This document shows, one piece after another, positions 47,178-54,688 of a stretch of DNA of 60,968 bases (position 1 is the first letter of the stretch; the number at the start of each line of letters is the position of its first letter). The notes under the pieces are model-generated. The model was not told the DNA's origin, searched no databases, and saw only the letters and a list, made by a program, of their open reading frames with translations. The position numbers and the translations under genes were made by a program. Source of the stretch: Magnetococcales bacterium (GTDB taxonomy: Bacteria > Pseudomonadota > Magnetococcia > Magnetococcales > UBA8363); assembly GCA_015660855.1 (NCBI GenBank), contig JACSDG010000045.1, positions 1 through 60,968 on the forward strand. Reading direction: 5' to 3'.

Positions 47178-47369
47178 ATGAGCAAGCCGATGACTTTCAA
47201 CACTCCGGCGACGGGGGTGCGTTTGGATTATTACCTTTCGGGCAAGGTAAGCAACGTCACATTCAATACGGGCAATATTACGCTGCTGCCGTGGGCAGGC
47301 GGTTCTTTGGCTCTCACCATTTTTCTTCAAAAGTGTTGGTTAGGGGGGGGATCATCCCCCCCGGCTTAG
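47178..47369 (+). pseudogene. Second copy of giant gene's 3' end (fragment)
   Basis: A 63-codon frame reads MSKPMTFNTPATGVRLDYYLSG..., matching the last ~30 residues of the giant protein at residue level (TGVRLDYYLxGKVSNVTFNTGN; the copy has Ser where the original has Pro, and Leu for Val near the end). Where the original stops, this copy reads through because TAG has become TGG. It is separated from the original by the dinD-like gene, about 1.1 kb. It may be the scar of a duplication or of an insertion between a tandem pair. Confidence 0.75.
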
Positions 47370-47503
47370 GTTTGGGGCAGTGCCCCAAGGTTCTTTTTTT
47401 GATAATTTGAACAAAAAGCTTCATTGCCTGTGGGGGGGTGGGGGCGAGAGCACCCAAGGGTTTGGTTTTTACCCGAAGGGCAGGGGGGACTGAATGGTTA
47501 CGG
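47336..47503. repeat. Dispersed repeat left of the toxin-antitoxin pair
   Basis: Contains 'aggggggggatcatcccccccggcttagg', 'ggcagtgccccaaggtt', 'gataatttgaacaaaaagcttcattgcctg' and the 'acccgaagggc' hairpin, then 'aggggggactgaatggttacgg'. That last piece is the reverse complement of the sequence at 48345-48368 on the other side of the PIN-toxin genes. Confidence 0.8.
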
Positions 47504-47566
47504 TGCAACTGCGCATTCCAAGATGATCGTGGTTTAGATTGCCAGGGTGTGAGTGGCAGTGTTGAC

Positions 47567-47971
47567 TTACCGGATCCATTCTACGTGTACCAGCCCTTGA
47601 GCAACCAACGGATCCAGTTCATGGTGATCAGCACTGACCAGTTTGAAACTTCTGGTCTCGGCGATACCCAAGGCGATGGCATCTGCCAGAGAAAGCTTTC
47701 CCTGTGCTTTCCATCGGGCTGAAGCTATCATTTCCGATTCGGTCATGGACCACAATATTTCAATACCCGCAGAGCGAACCAGTCTCAGGACCATCCCCGC
47801 AGCGTTTCCCTGCCGGTTGCGCCTCACAGCGTCGTAAGCGACTTCCAGAACATTGACAATGCTCATGAATATCGGAGATTCGCTGCCGAGCAAGGAGTCT
47901 ACCATATCGGCTCCTGGTTCGTCGTTCAACAAGGCCAACAGGGCGCAGGCATCCAGAAGGTACCCATTCAT
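47567..47971 (-). CDS. PIN-domain toxin (VapC family)
   Basis: 134 residues, the usual VapC size. PIN acidic residues: D at LLDACALLALLNDE (about 7), E in VNVLEVAYD, and D/D in LSLADAIALGIAE and LVSADHHELD. VapC toxins are Mg-dependent RNases that stop translation when their antitoxin is lost. The gene begins 2 bases after the antitoxin stop, as in type II operons. The pair is flanked by dispersed repeats. The target RNA is unknown. Confidence 0.9.
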   Translation of the reverse strand: MNGYLLDACALLALLNDEPGADMVDSLLGSESPIFMSIVNVLEVAYDAVRRNRQGNAAGMVLRLVRSAGIEILWSMTESEMIASARWKAQGKLSLADAIALGIAETRSFKLVSADHHELDPLVAQGLVHVEWIR

Positions 47972-47973
47972 TA

Positions 47974-48189
47974 TCAGCTTTCCAACGCAACTTCAGCGTC
48001 TTTGGACGCAATAAATTCATCGACGTTGGACAACATGCCTTTCATGGCACCGCGAACACGTTGCGGTGCTGCGGTAAATGTCCCCTTTGGCAAACGCAGT
48101 ATCACCAAGTGTTCCGCCTCTTCAAAGACGACTGGCTCCAGGGGTTTGATCGCACCGTTGATACAAACGGCTTCGATGGCTTTGATCAT
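47974..48189 (-). CDS. Antitoxin of the PIN toxin (DUF104-like)
   Basis: 71 residues from ATG 48189, with a perfect GGGAGGTGAATTC ribosome site; the frame open to 48297 lacks that. MIKAIEAVCINGAIKPLEPVVF and HLVILRLPKG match the small DUF104/AF2212-like antitoxin strand pattern (xxIxAVYENGVLKPLEPL). The C-terminus (GAMKGMLSNVDEFIASKDAEV) would wrap the toxin. It probably also represses the operon's own promoter, but its DNA-binding fold is not a classic AbrB. Confidence 0.85.
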   Translation of the reverse strand: MIKAIEAVCINGAIKPLEPVVFEEAEHLVILRLPKGTFTAAPQRVRGAMKGMLSNVDEFIASKDAEVALES

Positions 48190-48344
48190 GAATTCACCTC
48201 CCTTGGTTCCTGTCCTGTGGAATACCCATTGCGCTCCAATCATCCCACATAAGTTTGCCAACGACACGGATATTTCCAAGATCTGGTTCGCTTCCATTTT
48301 GTTCGGAATTGGGGGGCTGGAGTGCCCAGAAGGAACACCTTCGG

Positions 48345-48460
48345 TGTAACCATTCAGTCCCCCTCCCTTTTTTTTTAAGGTTGAAACTATTGCGGGGATT
48401 AAGGGGGGGAATCATCCCCCACGGCTTAGGTTTTGGTTTTTTCCCGAAGGGCATGATATT
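48345..48460. repeat. Dispersed repeat right of the toxin-antitoxin pair
   Basis: 'gtaaccattcagtccccctccc' (inverted relative to 47483-47504) then 'aaggttgaaactattgcggggattaaggggggg' and the 'cccgaagggcatgat' hairpin. The same string 'gtaaccattc.gtccccc...aaggttgaaactattgcggggg' recurs at 57.8 kb just after the PstS-like gene start. Confidence 0.8.
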
Positions 48461-48491
48461 CTGAAAATCCCGAAATTTTGCAAATGGCGCA

Positions 48492-49664
48492 ATGATGAAA
48501 ACTTTTGTGGATGACAAGGATCAAACCAGTGTCAGCCGGATAGTCTATCTGCTCTTCCGCCTGGATGTGGGGGGATTGGAAACGGTCGTCGTCAACCTGA
48601 TCAATCATCTTCCCAGGGATCGTTACGAACATCACGTCATCGCCTTGACCCAATGCGGAACCTTCAAACAAAGGATTCAACATGCGGGTGTGCATTTTTA
48701 CGACCTTGACAAAAAGGCTGGCAAGGATTGGTTAGTATGGTTCAAACTATTAAAACTTTTAAAAAAAATAAAACCCGATTTGGTCCATACCTTCAACATT
48801 GGTACCCTGGAAGGGGTGGTCCCCGCTTTTTTTGCGGGTCGTCCCGTCACCATCCATGCCGAACATGGACGTGACACTTCCGATCCCCATGGAGAAAACC
48901 GTACCTACAGACTGCTTAGAAAAATTCTTAGCCCGTTGGTTGATGTTTTTGTCTGTGTTTCCAGGGATCTGCAATCGTGGCTGATCCATCGGGTTGCCAT
49001 TCCCGCAGCCAAAGTTCACCTGATCATCAACGGCACCGATACCCAACGTTTTATCCCTGGAGCAAAACCCCCTCTGCCGCCTCCCGGTTTTGCCAGCGAC
49101 AGCGACTTTGTTATCGGCAGCGCAGGCAGGCTCTGGCCCATCAAGGATCATGGCAATCTGGTAACGGCCCTGGCCAAACTTGGCCAACACGATCCCGATG
49201 GATTCAAGCGTTGCCGCCTGATACTCATCGGTGACGGTCCTAAGCGTCTTGAAATGGAACAATTGGCCCGGCATCTGGGCGTCGCCGACAAGTTATGGAT
49301 CACCGGCTGGCGCGATGATGTGGCGCAACTCTTGCGGTGTCTGGATCTGTTTGTCCTTCCCTCCCAGGCCGAAGGGACACCATTGACCATCCTGGAAGCC
49401 ATGGCCACCGGGCTGCCGGTGGTGGCCACACGGGTGGGAGGCGTGGCCGATCTGGTCCAGGAGGGTCATACCGGAACCCTGGTGCCGCCAAGTGACCCCG
49501 AAGCCTTGGCCCAGGCCATTTTGCGGCACCTCCACGACCCCCAATGGTCGAAAAACCTGGGGGTTGCAGGGCGCAAACGGGTCATGGCTTTGCATTCGCT
49601 GGAATCCATGGTGGAAAGCTACCATATTTTGTTCCAGAACCACTTGTTACAAAAGATAAAATAA
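48492..49664 (+). CDS. Glycosyltransferase family 4, exosortase/EPS type
   Basis: About 390 residues, GT-B fold. N-terminal RIVYLLFRLDVGGLETVVVNL and HAEHGRDTSDPHGENR look like the sugar transferase family tied to PEP-CTERM/XrtA exosortase and exopolysaccharide loci (TIGR03088-like). The C-terminal donor site has GSAGRLWPIKDHGNLV, WITGWRDDV and the EGTPLTILEAMATGLPVVATRVGG nucleotide-sugar motif. Cytoplasmic or membrane-associated; donor and acceptor unknown. It is the first gene of the plus-strand run to 56.6 kb, but no exosortase gene or PEP-CTERM sorting tail was seen in the window. Confidence 0.9.
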   Translation: MMKTFVDDKDQTSVSRIVYLLFRLDVGGLETVVVNLINHLPRDRYEHHVIALTQCGTFKQRIQHAGVHFYDLDKKAGKDWLVWFKLLKLLKKIKPDLVHTFNIGTLEGVVPAFFAGRPVTIHAEHGRDTSDPHGENRTYRLLRKILSPLVDVFVCVSRDLQSWLIHRVAIPAAKVHLIINGTDTQRFIPGAKPPLPPPGFASDSDFVIGSAGRLWPIKDHGNLVTALAKLGQHDPDGFKRCRLILIGDGPKRLEMEQLARHLGVADKLWITGWRDDVAQLLRCLDLFVLPSQAEGTPLTILEAMATGLPVVATRVGGVADLVQEGHTGTLVPPSDPEALAQAILRHLHDPQWSKNLGVAGRKRVMALHSLESMVESYHILFQNHLLQKIK

Positions 49665-49773
49665 ATTACAATTCTCTTTTTGATTTTTTTCAGTAGAAAA
49701 TGTACCCTGTCAGTGTACAGGGGTGCGTCAGGTTGGCGATTTTAACTGTTTGGGCACGAAGGACAACCAATCC

Positions 49774-50271
49774 ATGGTTGACGGTCAAGACTATCCACGG
49801 GAAGTTTTTCAACCGATCGGCAGCGAGGGTGCCGCTCCGGACACAAACCAAACCGCCCCCGACGCTGCCAGATTGGTGCGACGGCGTTTGCTCCTGAAAG
49901 GGATTGCCGCCGGTGTTCCAGCCATTGTCACCCTGCAAAGCGGTGCCGCCCTGGCCGCTACCAGCATCACCCCCCAGTGCATCACCCCCAACGGACCTTC
50001 GTTTGCAGGCCAACCGCGTTGTCTAACCGCCACCGCCGCCGGAACCAGTGTTTGGGTATATAAAATTGACAACGATACCGTTTGGGGGGGGGGAACTCCT
50101 GACGGGCCATGTGCTGGCGGTCAATACGGGGCTGTTTACGTCGATAATGATGGCGCGATCAACACCTCCTCCCCCAATTATGGCGCAACCAACACGACCA
50201 CCAATACCCAACCTGTGGCTGGATATTACGCCATAACCAAATCCTGCTGGTCTTCCTTTTACTGGCCCTGA
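49774..50271 (+). CDS. Tat-signal secreted cysteine-rich protein, 165 aa
   Basis: From ATG 49774 (GAAGGA ribosome site; the open frame begins at 49723). N-terminus about 45 residues of unknown character, then RRRLLLKGIAAGVPAIVTLQ, a Tat-type signal (RRxLLK) with a hydrophobic core and a likely AxA cleavage site. The mature part, about 90 residues, has four to five Cys, and many Thr/Gly/Asn/Pro (GTSVWVYKIDNDTVWGGGTPDG). No family recognised. It is 12 bases before a PqqD-like gene and shares the direction of the kinase/amidotransferase genes, so it could be their substrate. Confidence 0.65.
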   Translation: MVDGQDYPREVFQPIGSEGAAPDTNQTAPDAARLVRRRLLLKGIAAGVPAIVTLQSGAALAATSITPQCITPNGPSFAGQPRCLTATAAGTSVWVYKIDNDTVWGGGTPDGPCAGGQYGAVYVDNDGAINTSSPNYGATNTTTNTQPVAGYYAITKSCWSSFYWP

Positions 50272-50283
50272 CAACTTGTCCGC

Positions 50284-50622
50284 ATGGTTTACGCAACCTT
50301 TTCCACCAACCCATCCATACCGCCAGATAGCACCGCCGCAGCACCCGTGCCACAAAGATGGAAGCGGGGGGGCGACGTTTCTTTGCTGTTTAAACATTTT
50401 GGTAACAACAGCGTGCTTTTCAATCCCAGGTCGGGATCCACCCACTTGGTCAATGATTTGATTGTTGATATCCTTGATGCCTTGGCCTACGAACCGGCGG
50501 ATCGTCTTGAATTGTCCCGGCGACTGCAACTGGATCCCAATGAGGGCGAAACCATGGCGGAACTGGAACGAATTCTTCGCAATTTGGATCAATTGGGTCT
50601 CATTATGCCGGTAGACATGTGA
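50284..50622 (+). CDS. PqqD-like peptide chaperone (HPr-rel-A type)
   Basis: 112 residues. The first ~35 are Pro/Ala-rich; the rest fits a PqqD/RRE winged-helix fold: VSLLFKHFGNNSVLFNPRSGSTHLVNDLIVDILDALAYEPAD...LSRRLQL...ERILRNLDQLGLIMP. PqqD-type domains bind leader peptides for peptide-modifying enzymes, and a subset is annotated with HprK-related kinases. Its TGA overlaps the next gene's GTG start in GTGA. Assigned from size, fold pattern and neighbours. Confidence 0.75.
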   Translation: MVYATFSTNPSIPPDSTAAAPVPQRWKRGGDVSLLFKHFGNNSVLFNPRSGSTHLVNDLIVDILDALAYEPADRLELSRRLQLDPNEGETMAELERILRNLDQLGLIMPVDM

Positions 50623-51554
50623 ACATTGGCCAACTGTCGCCAAAGGAACTGGGCCACCATCTTCAATCAGGGGGACTCCGATGGGTCATCGGACCATTTG
50701 TCATTCATCTGCGTTCGCATGTTCCCGATTTTCCCGAGTATTTGCACAAGTTCTATGGTGAAAACCAGTTATTGATGCCTCCATGGAATGACATCGCCGA
50801 TTTTCACCTTACCTTAAATCCCCCCTTGGGTTTGCGCCGATATTGGCGACCCAAAGTTCACTTTCGTCTGGATGGCAACGCCTTTTTTACCCCCTTTCCC
50901 CTGGATCACGCCCCACCTTTGTTTGAATGGGGGCTAAACATGGCCATTGCCGCCCGTTGTAACCATTGGCTCCTGCTTCACGCAGCCGTATTGGAAAAAA
51001 ACGGTGTCGCCCTGGTGTTGCCTGGAACCCCGGGGGCGGGAAAAAGTACCCTTTGCGCTGCACTTGCGCTCCAAGGTTTTCGCCTGCTTTCCGATGAATT
51101 TGGACTCTATTGCCCCCAACAAAAATGCTTTCTGGCCAATCCGCGTCCTATTGGACTGAAAAATGAATCCATCGATGTCATCCGCGCTTTCAATTCCCAG
51201 GCGGTGCTTGGTCAGGAGTATCCCAATACCCGGAAGGGGACGGTAAGTTATCTGCAACCACCCGCCTTGAGCGTTCACAACGCCCACATAGGGGCCACAC
51301 CCGCCTGGATCGTGTTTCCCACTTTTATTGACAACCAACCCACCTGCCTGGAAAAACTCCCCCAAGCGGAAAGTTTCATGCGTCTGGCTGCCAATGCCTT
51401 CAACTATGAGACCATGGGAGTTATCGGTTTTGAGTGTGTCACGGATATTGTTCAACATTCTCTGGCGATGCAACTTCGCTTTGGCCGTTTGGAAGAAGCC
51501 GTGACACTGTTGCAGGATTTGACGCAGTCAACCAGACCCATTCCGGAAACATGA
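50619..51554 (+). CDS. HPr kinase-related kinase
   Basis: 311 residues with the C-terminal catalytic domain of HprK: Walker A LPGTPGAGKSTLCAALAL (about 142-158) after HAAVLEKNGVALVL, then the second acidic site RLLSDEFGLYCP. True HprK phosphorylates HPr Ser46; this lineage lacks the N-terminal HprK domain and lies in a PqqD/amidotransferase locus, so its target is probably a peptide, protein or sugar. Start is GTG overlapping the PqqD-like stop; stop TGA overlaps the next start (ATGA). Confidence 0.85.
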   Translation: MNIGQLSPKELGHHLQSGGLRWVIGPFVIHLRSHVPDFPEYLHKFYGENQLLMPPWNDIADFHLTLNPPLGLRRYWRPKVHFRLDGNAFFTPFPLDHAPPLFEWGLNMAIAARCNHWLLLHAAVLEKNGVALVLPGTPGAGKSTLCAALALQGFRLLSDEFGLYCPQQKCFLANPRPIGLKNESIDVIRAFNSQAVLGQEYPNTRKGTVSYLQPPALSVHNAHIGATPAWIVFPTFIDNQPTCLEKLPQAESFMRLAANAFNYETMGVIGFECVTDIVQHSLAMQLRFGRLEEAVTLLQDLTQSTRPIPET

Positions 51555-53215
51555 AACGTTCAACACCCGTGTTGTGGGCCTCCATGGGTTTGGAAAAACT
51601 TTCCAGGGGGGGCATCCATGTATTGATCATCGTCATGCGTGTGGTCCTGTTGTTTTTTCCGCAACATGGCCCAGCATGGTGCCTCCTGGGTCATCTGCTG
51701 GTGAAAAATAAACAATACGCCGATGCCTTGCCGTGTCTGAGACAAGCTTTGGAAAAAGGGTGTACAACCGCCCAGGTTCATGCGGATCTGGCCCAGGTGT
51801 ATACCCACTCCCATCGTCTCATGGCGGCGGAAAAATCATTACGTTGTGCCCTGAATATAAACCCTTCCAACCCAACCTGGTGGCTGGGTCTTGGCATCAT
51901 TCTTTCCAAACGTCAACATCGTGAGTCGGCTATCCATGCCTTTGAAAGGGCCATGCACCTTGATCCCAACAGAGTAGACCCTCTGTTTCACCTGGGATGT
52001 CTTTATCTGGAACCTGCATATGTCAATGCTCTGAAAGCCGAAGCCTTTTTCCGCCAGGCCCTCAGGATTGATCCGCATCATGAAGGTTCTTTGACCTTCC
52101 TGGGCCAGGCACTGGGCCATTTGGGGCGTCTGGATGAGGCGGCATTTCTTTATAAACAAATTCTTACTCTTTATCCCAACAATATCTTCGCCCTGGAAAA
52201 TCTGGCGATGCTTGGACGTATGCCAAAAGAAAACTTAGAGGCAAAACTGCCCGATCCTGCCCGTGGGCAACCCCATGAACTGGCATATAATTATTTTGTT
52301 ATTGCTAAAATTAATACTAAAAATAATAATCCAACGGATGCTTTTGCCTGTTATCAAACGGGCAATGCTATTATGCGCCAAAGCTTTATCTACGATATTG
52401 GCCAGGATGTCGTCCAATTCCAACACACCCAGTCGGTTTTCGACAGCGCGTTTTTCGCTGACCGTCATGAGTGGGGCGATCCTTCGGGTAAACCCATTTT
52501 TATTCTGGGAATGCCTCGTTCAGGAACTACCCTCATTGAGCAAATACTGGCCGCTCATCCCCTTTGCCACGGCGGCGGCGAACGACTCGAAATTCTGGAA
52601 CTTGTTAATTCCATGGGAATTTTTTCCCATACCTACCAGGTTTATCCAGAGGCAGCCCAGGAATTGAATGCTTATACGGTAAGAATTCTGGGACAAAGTT
52701 ATGTTCAAGGTTTGACTTTGATAAACTCCGGGGCCTCCAGAATCACCGATAAAATGCCCCATAATTTTCGTTATATTGGCTTGATTCACCTGCTCCTGCC
52801 CAATGCCCCCATCATTCATTGTCGTCGCCACCCCATGGACACCTGCCTGAGTATTTACCAACAACTGTTCGCCGATCACCATCCTTACGCCTACGACCTG
52901 ACCGAATTGGGGCAATATTATCGGATATATCACCAATTGATGCAGCATTGGCAAAAAACCTTGCCGGGACGTATGCTGGAAATTCAATATGAAGAAGTGG
53001 TAGCGCATCCAGAAAAAATGATTCGCCGCATCCTGGATCATTGCGGCCTCCCCTGGGATGAGCGATGCCTGGATTTTCACACGGTCAACCGTCAGGTGGA
53101 TACGGCAAGCTTTATCGAAGTTCGGCAACCTTTGTACCGAACTTCCGTGGGACGCTGGCAAACTTATGAAAAACAATTGCAACCGTTACGTCAGGCTTTG
53201 GGTGATGTGCTCTAG
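51551..53215 (+). CDS. TPR-repeat protein with sulfotransferase domain
   Basis: 554 residues from ATG 51551 (the open frame starts at 51434 inside the kinase gene). Residues about 1-230 carry TPR repeats (AWCLLGHLLVKNKQYADALPCLRQALEKG, WWLGLGIILSKRQHRESAIHAFERAM). The second half has the PAPS site FILGMPRSGTTLIEQILAAHP (5'-PSB motif) and a later motif IIHCRRHPMDTCLSIYQQLF (3'-PB region). It should transfer sulfate from PAPS to a peptide, protein tyrosine or sugar. The stop TAG lies inside the end of a palindromic element, so the C-terminus (GDVL) may have been set by that insertion. Confidence 0.88.
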   Translation: MKRSTPVLWASMGLEKLSRGGIHVLIIVMRVVLLFFPQHGPAWCLLGHLLVKNKQYADALPCLRQALEKGCTTAQVHADLAQVYTHSHRLMAAEKSLRCALNINPSNPTWWLGLGIILSKRQHRESAIHAFERAMHLDPNRVDPLFHLGCLYLEPAYVNALKAEAFFRQALRIDPHHEGSLTFLGQALGHLGRLDEAAFLYKQILTLYPNNIFALENLAMLGRMPKENLEAKLPDPARGQPHELAYNYFVIAKINTKNNNPTDAFACYQTGNAIMRQSFIYDIGQDVVQFQHTQSVFDSAFFADRHEWGDPSGKPIFILGMPRSGTTLIEQILAAHPLCHGGGERLEILELVNSMGIFSHTYQVYPEAAQELNAYTVRILGQSYVQGLTLINSGASRITDKMPHNFRYIGLIHLLLPNAPIIHCRRHPMDTCLSIYQQLFADHHPYAYDLTELGQYYRIYHQLMQHWQKTLPGRMLEIQYEEVVAHPEKMIRRILDHCGLPWDERCLDFHTVNRQVDTASFIEVRQPLYRTSVGRWQTYEKQLQPLRQALGDVL

Positions 53216-53528
53216 GGTGTGTTGACATTCGATAATTTATTGACATCCTCTAGAAAATTATTAAAAGAAAAAAGGGGTCTGGGGGATTGCCCCCAGGGTT
53301 TTGACTTTGCTTTTGACTTTAAATAAAAAGCTTCATTCTTTGCTTTTGACTTTGTTTTTTATTTTGTTTAAATTCAAAGACAGAGTCAAAAGAAAAATCA
53401 AAAGCGAAGAATGAAGTTTTTTATTTAAATTCAAAAACTAAAGTCAAAATCAAAACCCTGGGGGCAATCCCCCAGACCCCTTTTTTCTTTCAATGATTTA
53501 TTGACATCGAATGTCAACACGCCCTAAG
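53213..53528. repeat. Palindromic MITE-like element, ~315 bp
   Basis: The left end 'ctagggtgtgttgacattcgat' matches the reverse complement of the right end ('atcgaatgtcaacacgcccta'). Between them the two halves are complementary for much of their length: 'aaaaaaggggtctgggggattgcccccagggttttgactt' against 'aaaatcaaaaccctgggggcaatcccccagaccccttttttc', with an AT-rich centre of TTTTGACTTTG-like units. No ORF. It splits the sulfotransferase gene from the nucleotidyltransferase gene. A partial end copy occurs at 18.46 kb. Confidence 0.8.
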
Positions 53529-53578
53529 GATTTGGCCGACCCCTTGAACATTCCAGGCGGGACCATCCCGCAACGACC

Positions 53579-54688
53579 GTGAATCGATCCAACCCGCCAT
53601 TGCTGCTGCGCGTGCTGCGACAGCCGGAACTTTTTCCGGGGCTTCCGGTATCCAGCCAGGATTTGATCCTGCGTCAGGCTCGACGTACCCATCTTTTGGG
53701 ACGGCTGGCGGCTATTTTTCAGGAAAAAGGGTTGCTGGAACATTTGCGTCCGCGCGTCAATAACCATCTTATCAGTGCCTTCAATCTGGCCCAGGAGGAT
53801 CGACGCATGTTGACCTGGGAGGTCAACCGGGTAGGGCGTGCCCTGTGGAACACCGGCCTGAAAATCATTCTGCTCAAAGGGGGGGCCTACGTTTTTCTTG
53901 ATCTGTCCATGGCCAAAGGTCGGCATGTGGCCGATCTGGACATTTTGATGGAGCCAAAGGATTTTCCCCTCATTGAAGCCCGCATGGCCGAACATGGATG
54001 GAAGCAGGCCAACCTGCACCCTTACGATCAGCGTTACTACCGGGAATGGATGCACGAGCTTCCCCCTTTGAGACATCGTATTCGCATGACGGAACTGGAT
54101 ATCCACCATACCATCCTCCCCCGCACCAGTCGTCTGCAACCCGATCCCCGTCTCCTTTTCACGGCGGCACAGGAAGTGCCGGGTAACCCGATGCTCAAAA
54201 CTTTGGCCCCCACCGACCTGGTTATCCATGCGGCGGTCCATTTGTTTCATGACAACGATTTTGACAAAGGGTTACGGGGACTTTTGGATTTGGATGGTTT
54301 GTTGGATCATTGGGCTGGGGATGCCGCATTTTGGGAACAGTTGCTCCCGCGTGCCCGCCTGTTGGACCTGGTCCGTCCTTTGTCTTATGCCTTGTATTTT
54401 TGTCAAACTTTGTTGGAAAGCCCCATCCCCAAGGCGACCATGGAACAAATAGCCGCCGAACCCCAGGCACCGGGCAGAGTTGCCAGGGGGATCATGAAAC
54501 AACTCGTCACCCGGATTATGACCCCGGGCGATCCCGACCGGCTGGAGTTTTCCTCCTGGTTGGCCTGGAGTCTGCTCTATATCCGTTCCCATTGGCTGCG
54601 GATGCCTCCGGGGATGCTCGTCTCCCACCTGACCCAGAAAGGTTTACGCAGATGGCGTTTCGATGTGCGGAATCGTAGGATTGTTTGA
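53579..54688 (+). CDS. Nucleotidyltransferase family protein (NTP_transf_5-like)
   Basis: 369 residues starting GTG 53579. ILLKGGAYVFLDLSMAKGRHVADLDILM (about 99-126) is the characteristic glycine and D-x-D site (VADLDIL) of the nucleotidyltransferase_5 group, and LDIHHTILP lies further on. The same family is found beside lasso-peptide or HprK-like kinases, where it may add nucleotides or phosphates. Its end overlaps the amidotransferase start by 26 bases. No other domain. Start is GTG with a weak ribosome site, just after the palindromic element. Confidence 0.8.
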   Translation: MNRSNPPLLLRVLRQPELFPGLPVSSQDLILRQARRTHLLGRLAAIFQEKGLLEHLRPRVNNHLISAFNLAQEDRRMLTWEVNRVGRALWNTGLKIILLKGGAYVFLDLSMAKGRHVADLDILMEPKDFPLIEARMAEHGWKQANLHPYDQRYYREWMHELPPLRHRIRMTELDIHHTILPRTSRLQPDPRLLFTAAQEVPGNPMLKTLAPTDLVIHAAVHLFHDNDFDKGLRGLLDLDGLLDHWAGDAAFWEQLLPRARLLDLVRPLSYALYFCQTLLESPIPKATMEQIAAEPQAPGRVARGIMKQLVTRIMTPGDPDRLEFSSWLAWSLLYIRSHWLRMPPGMLVSHLTQKGLRRWRFDVRNRRIV

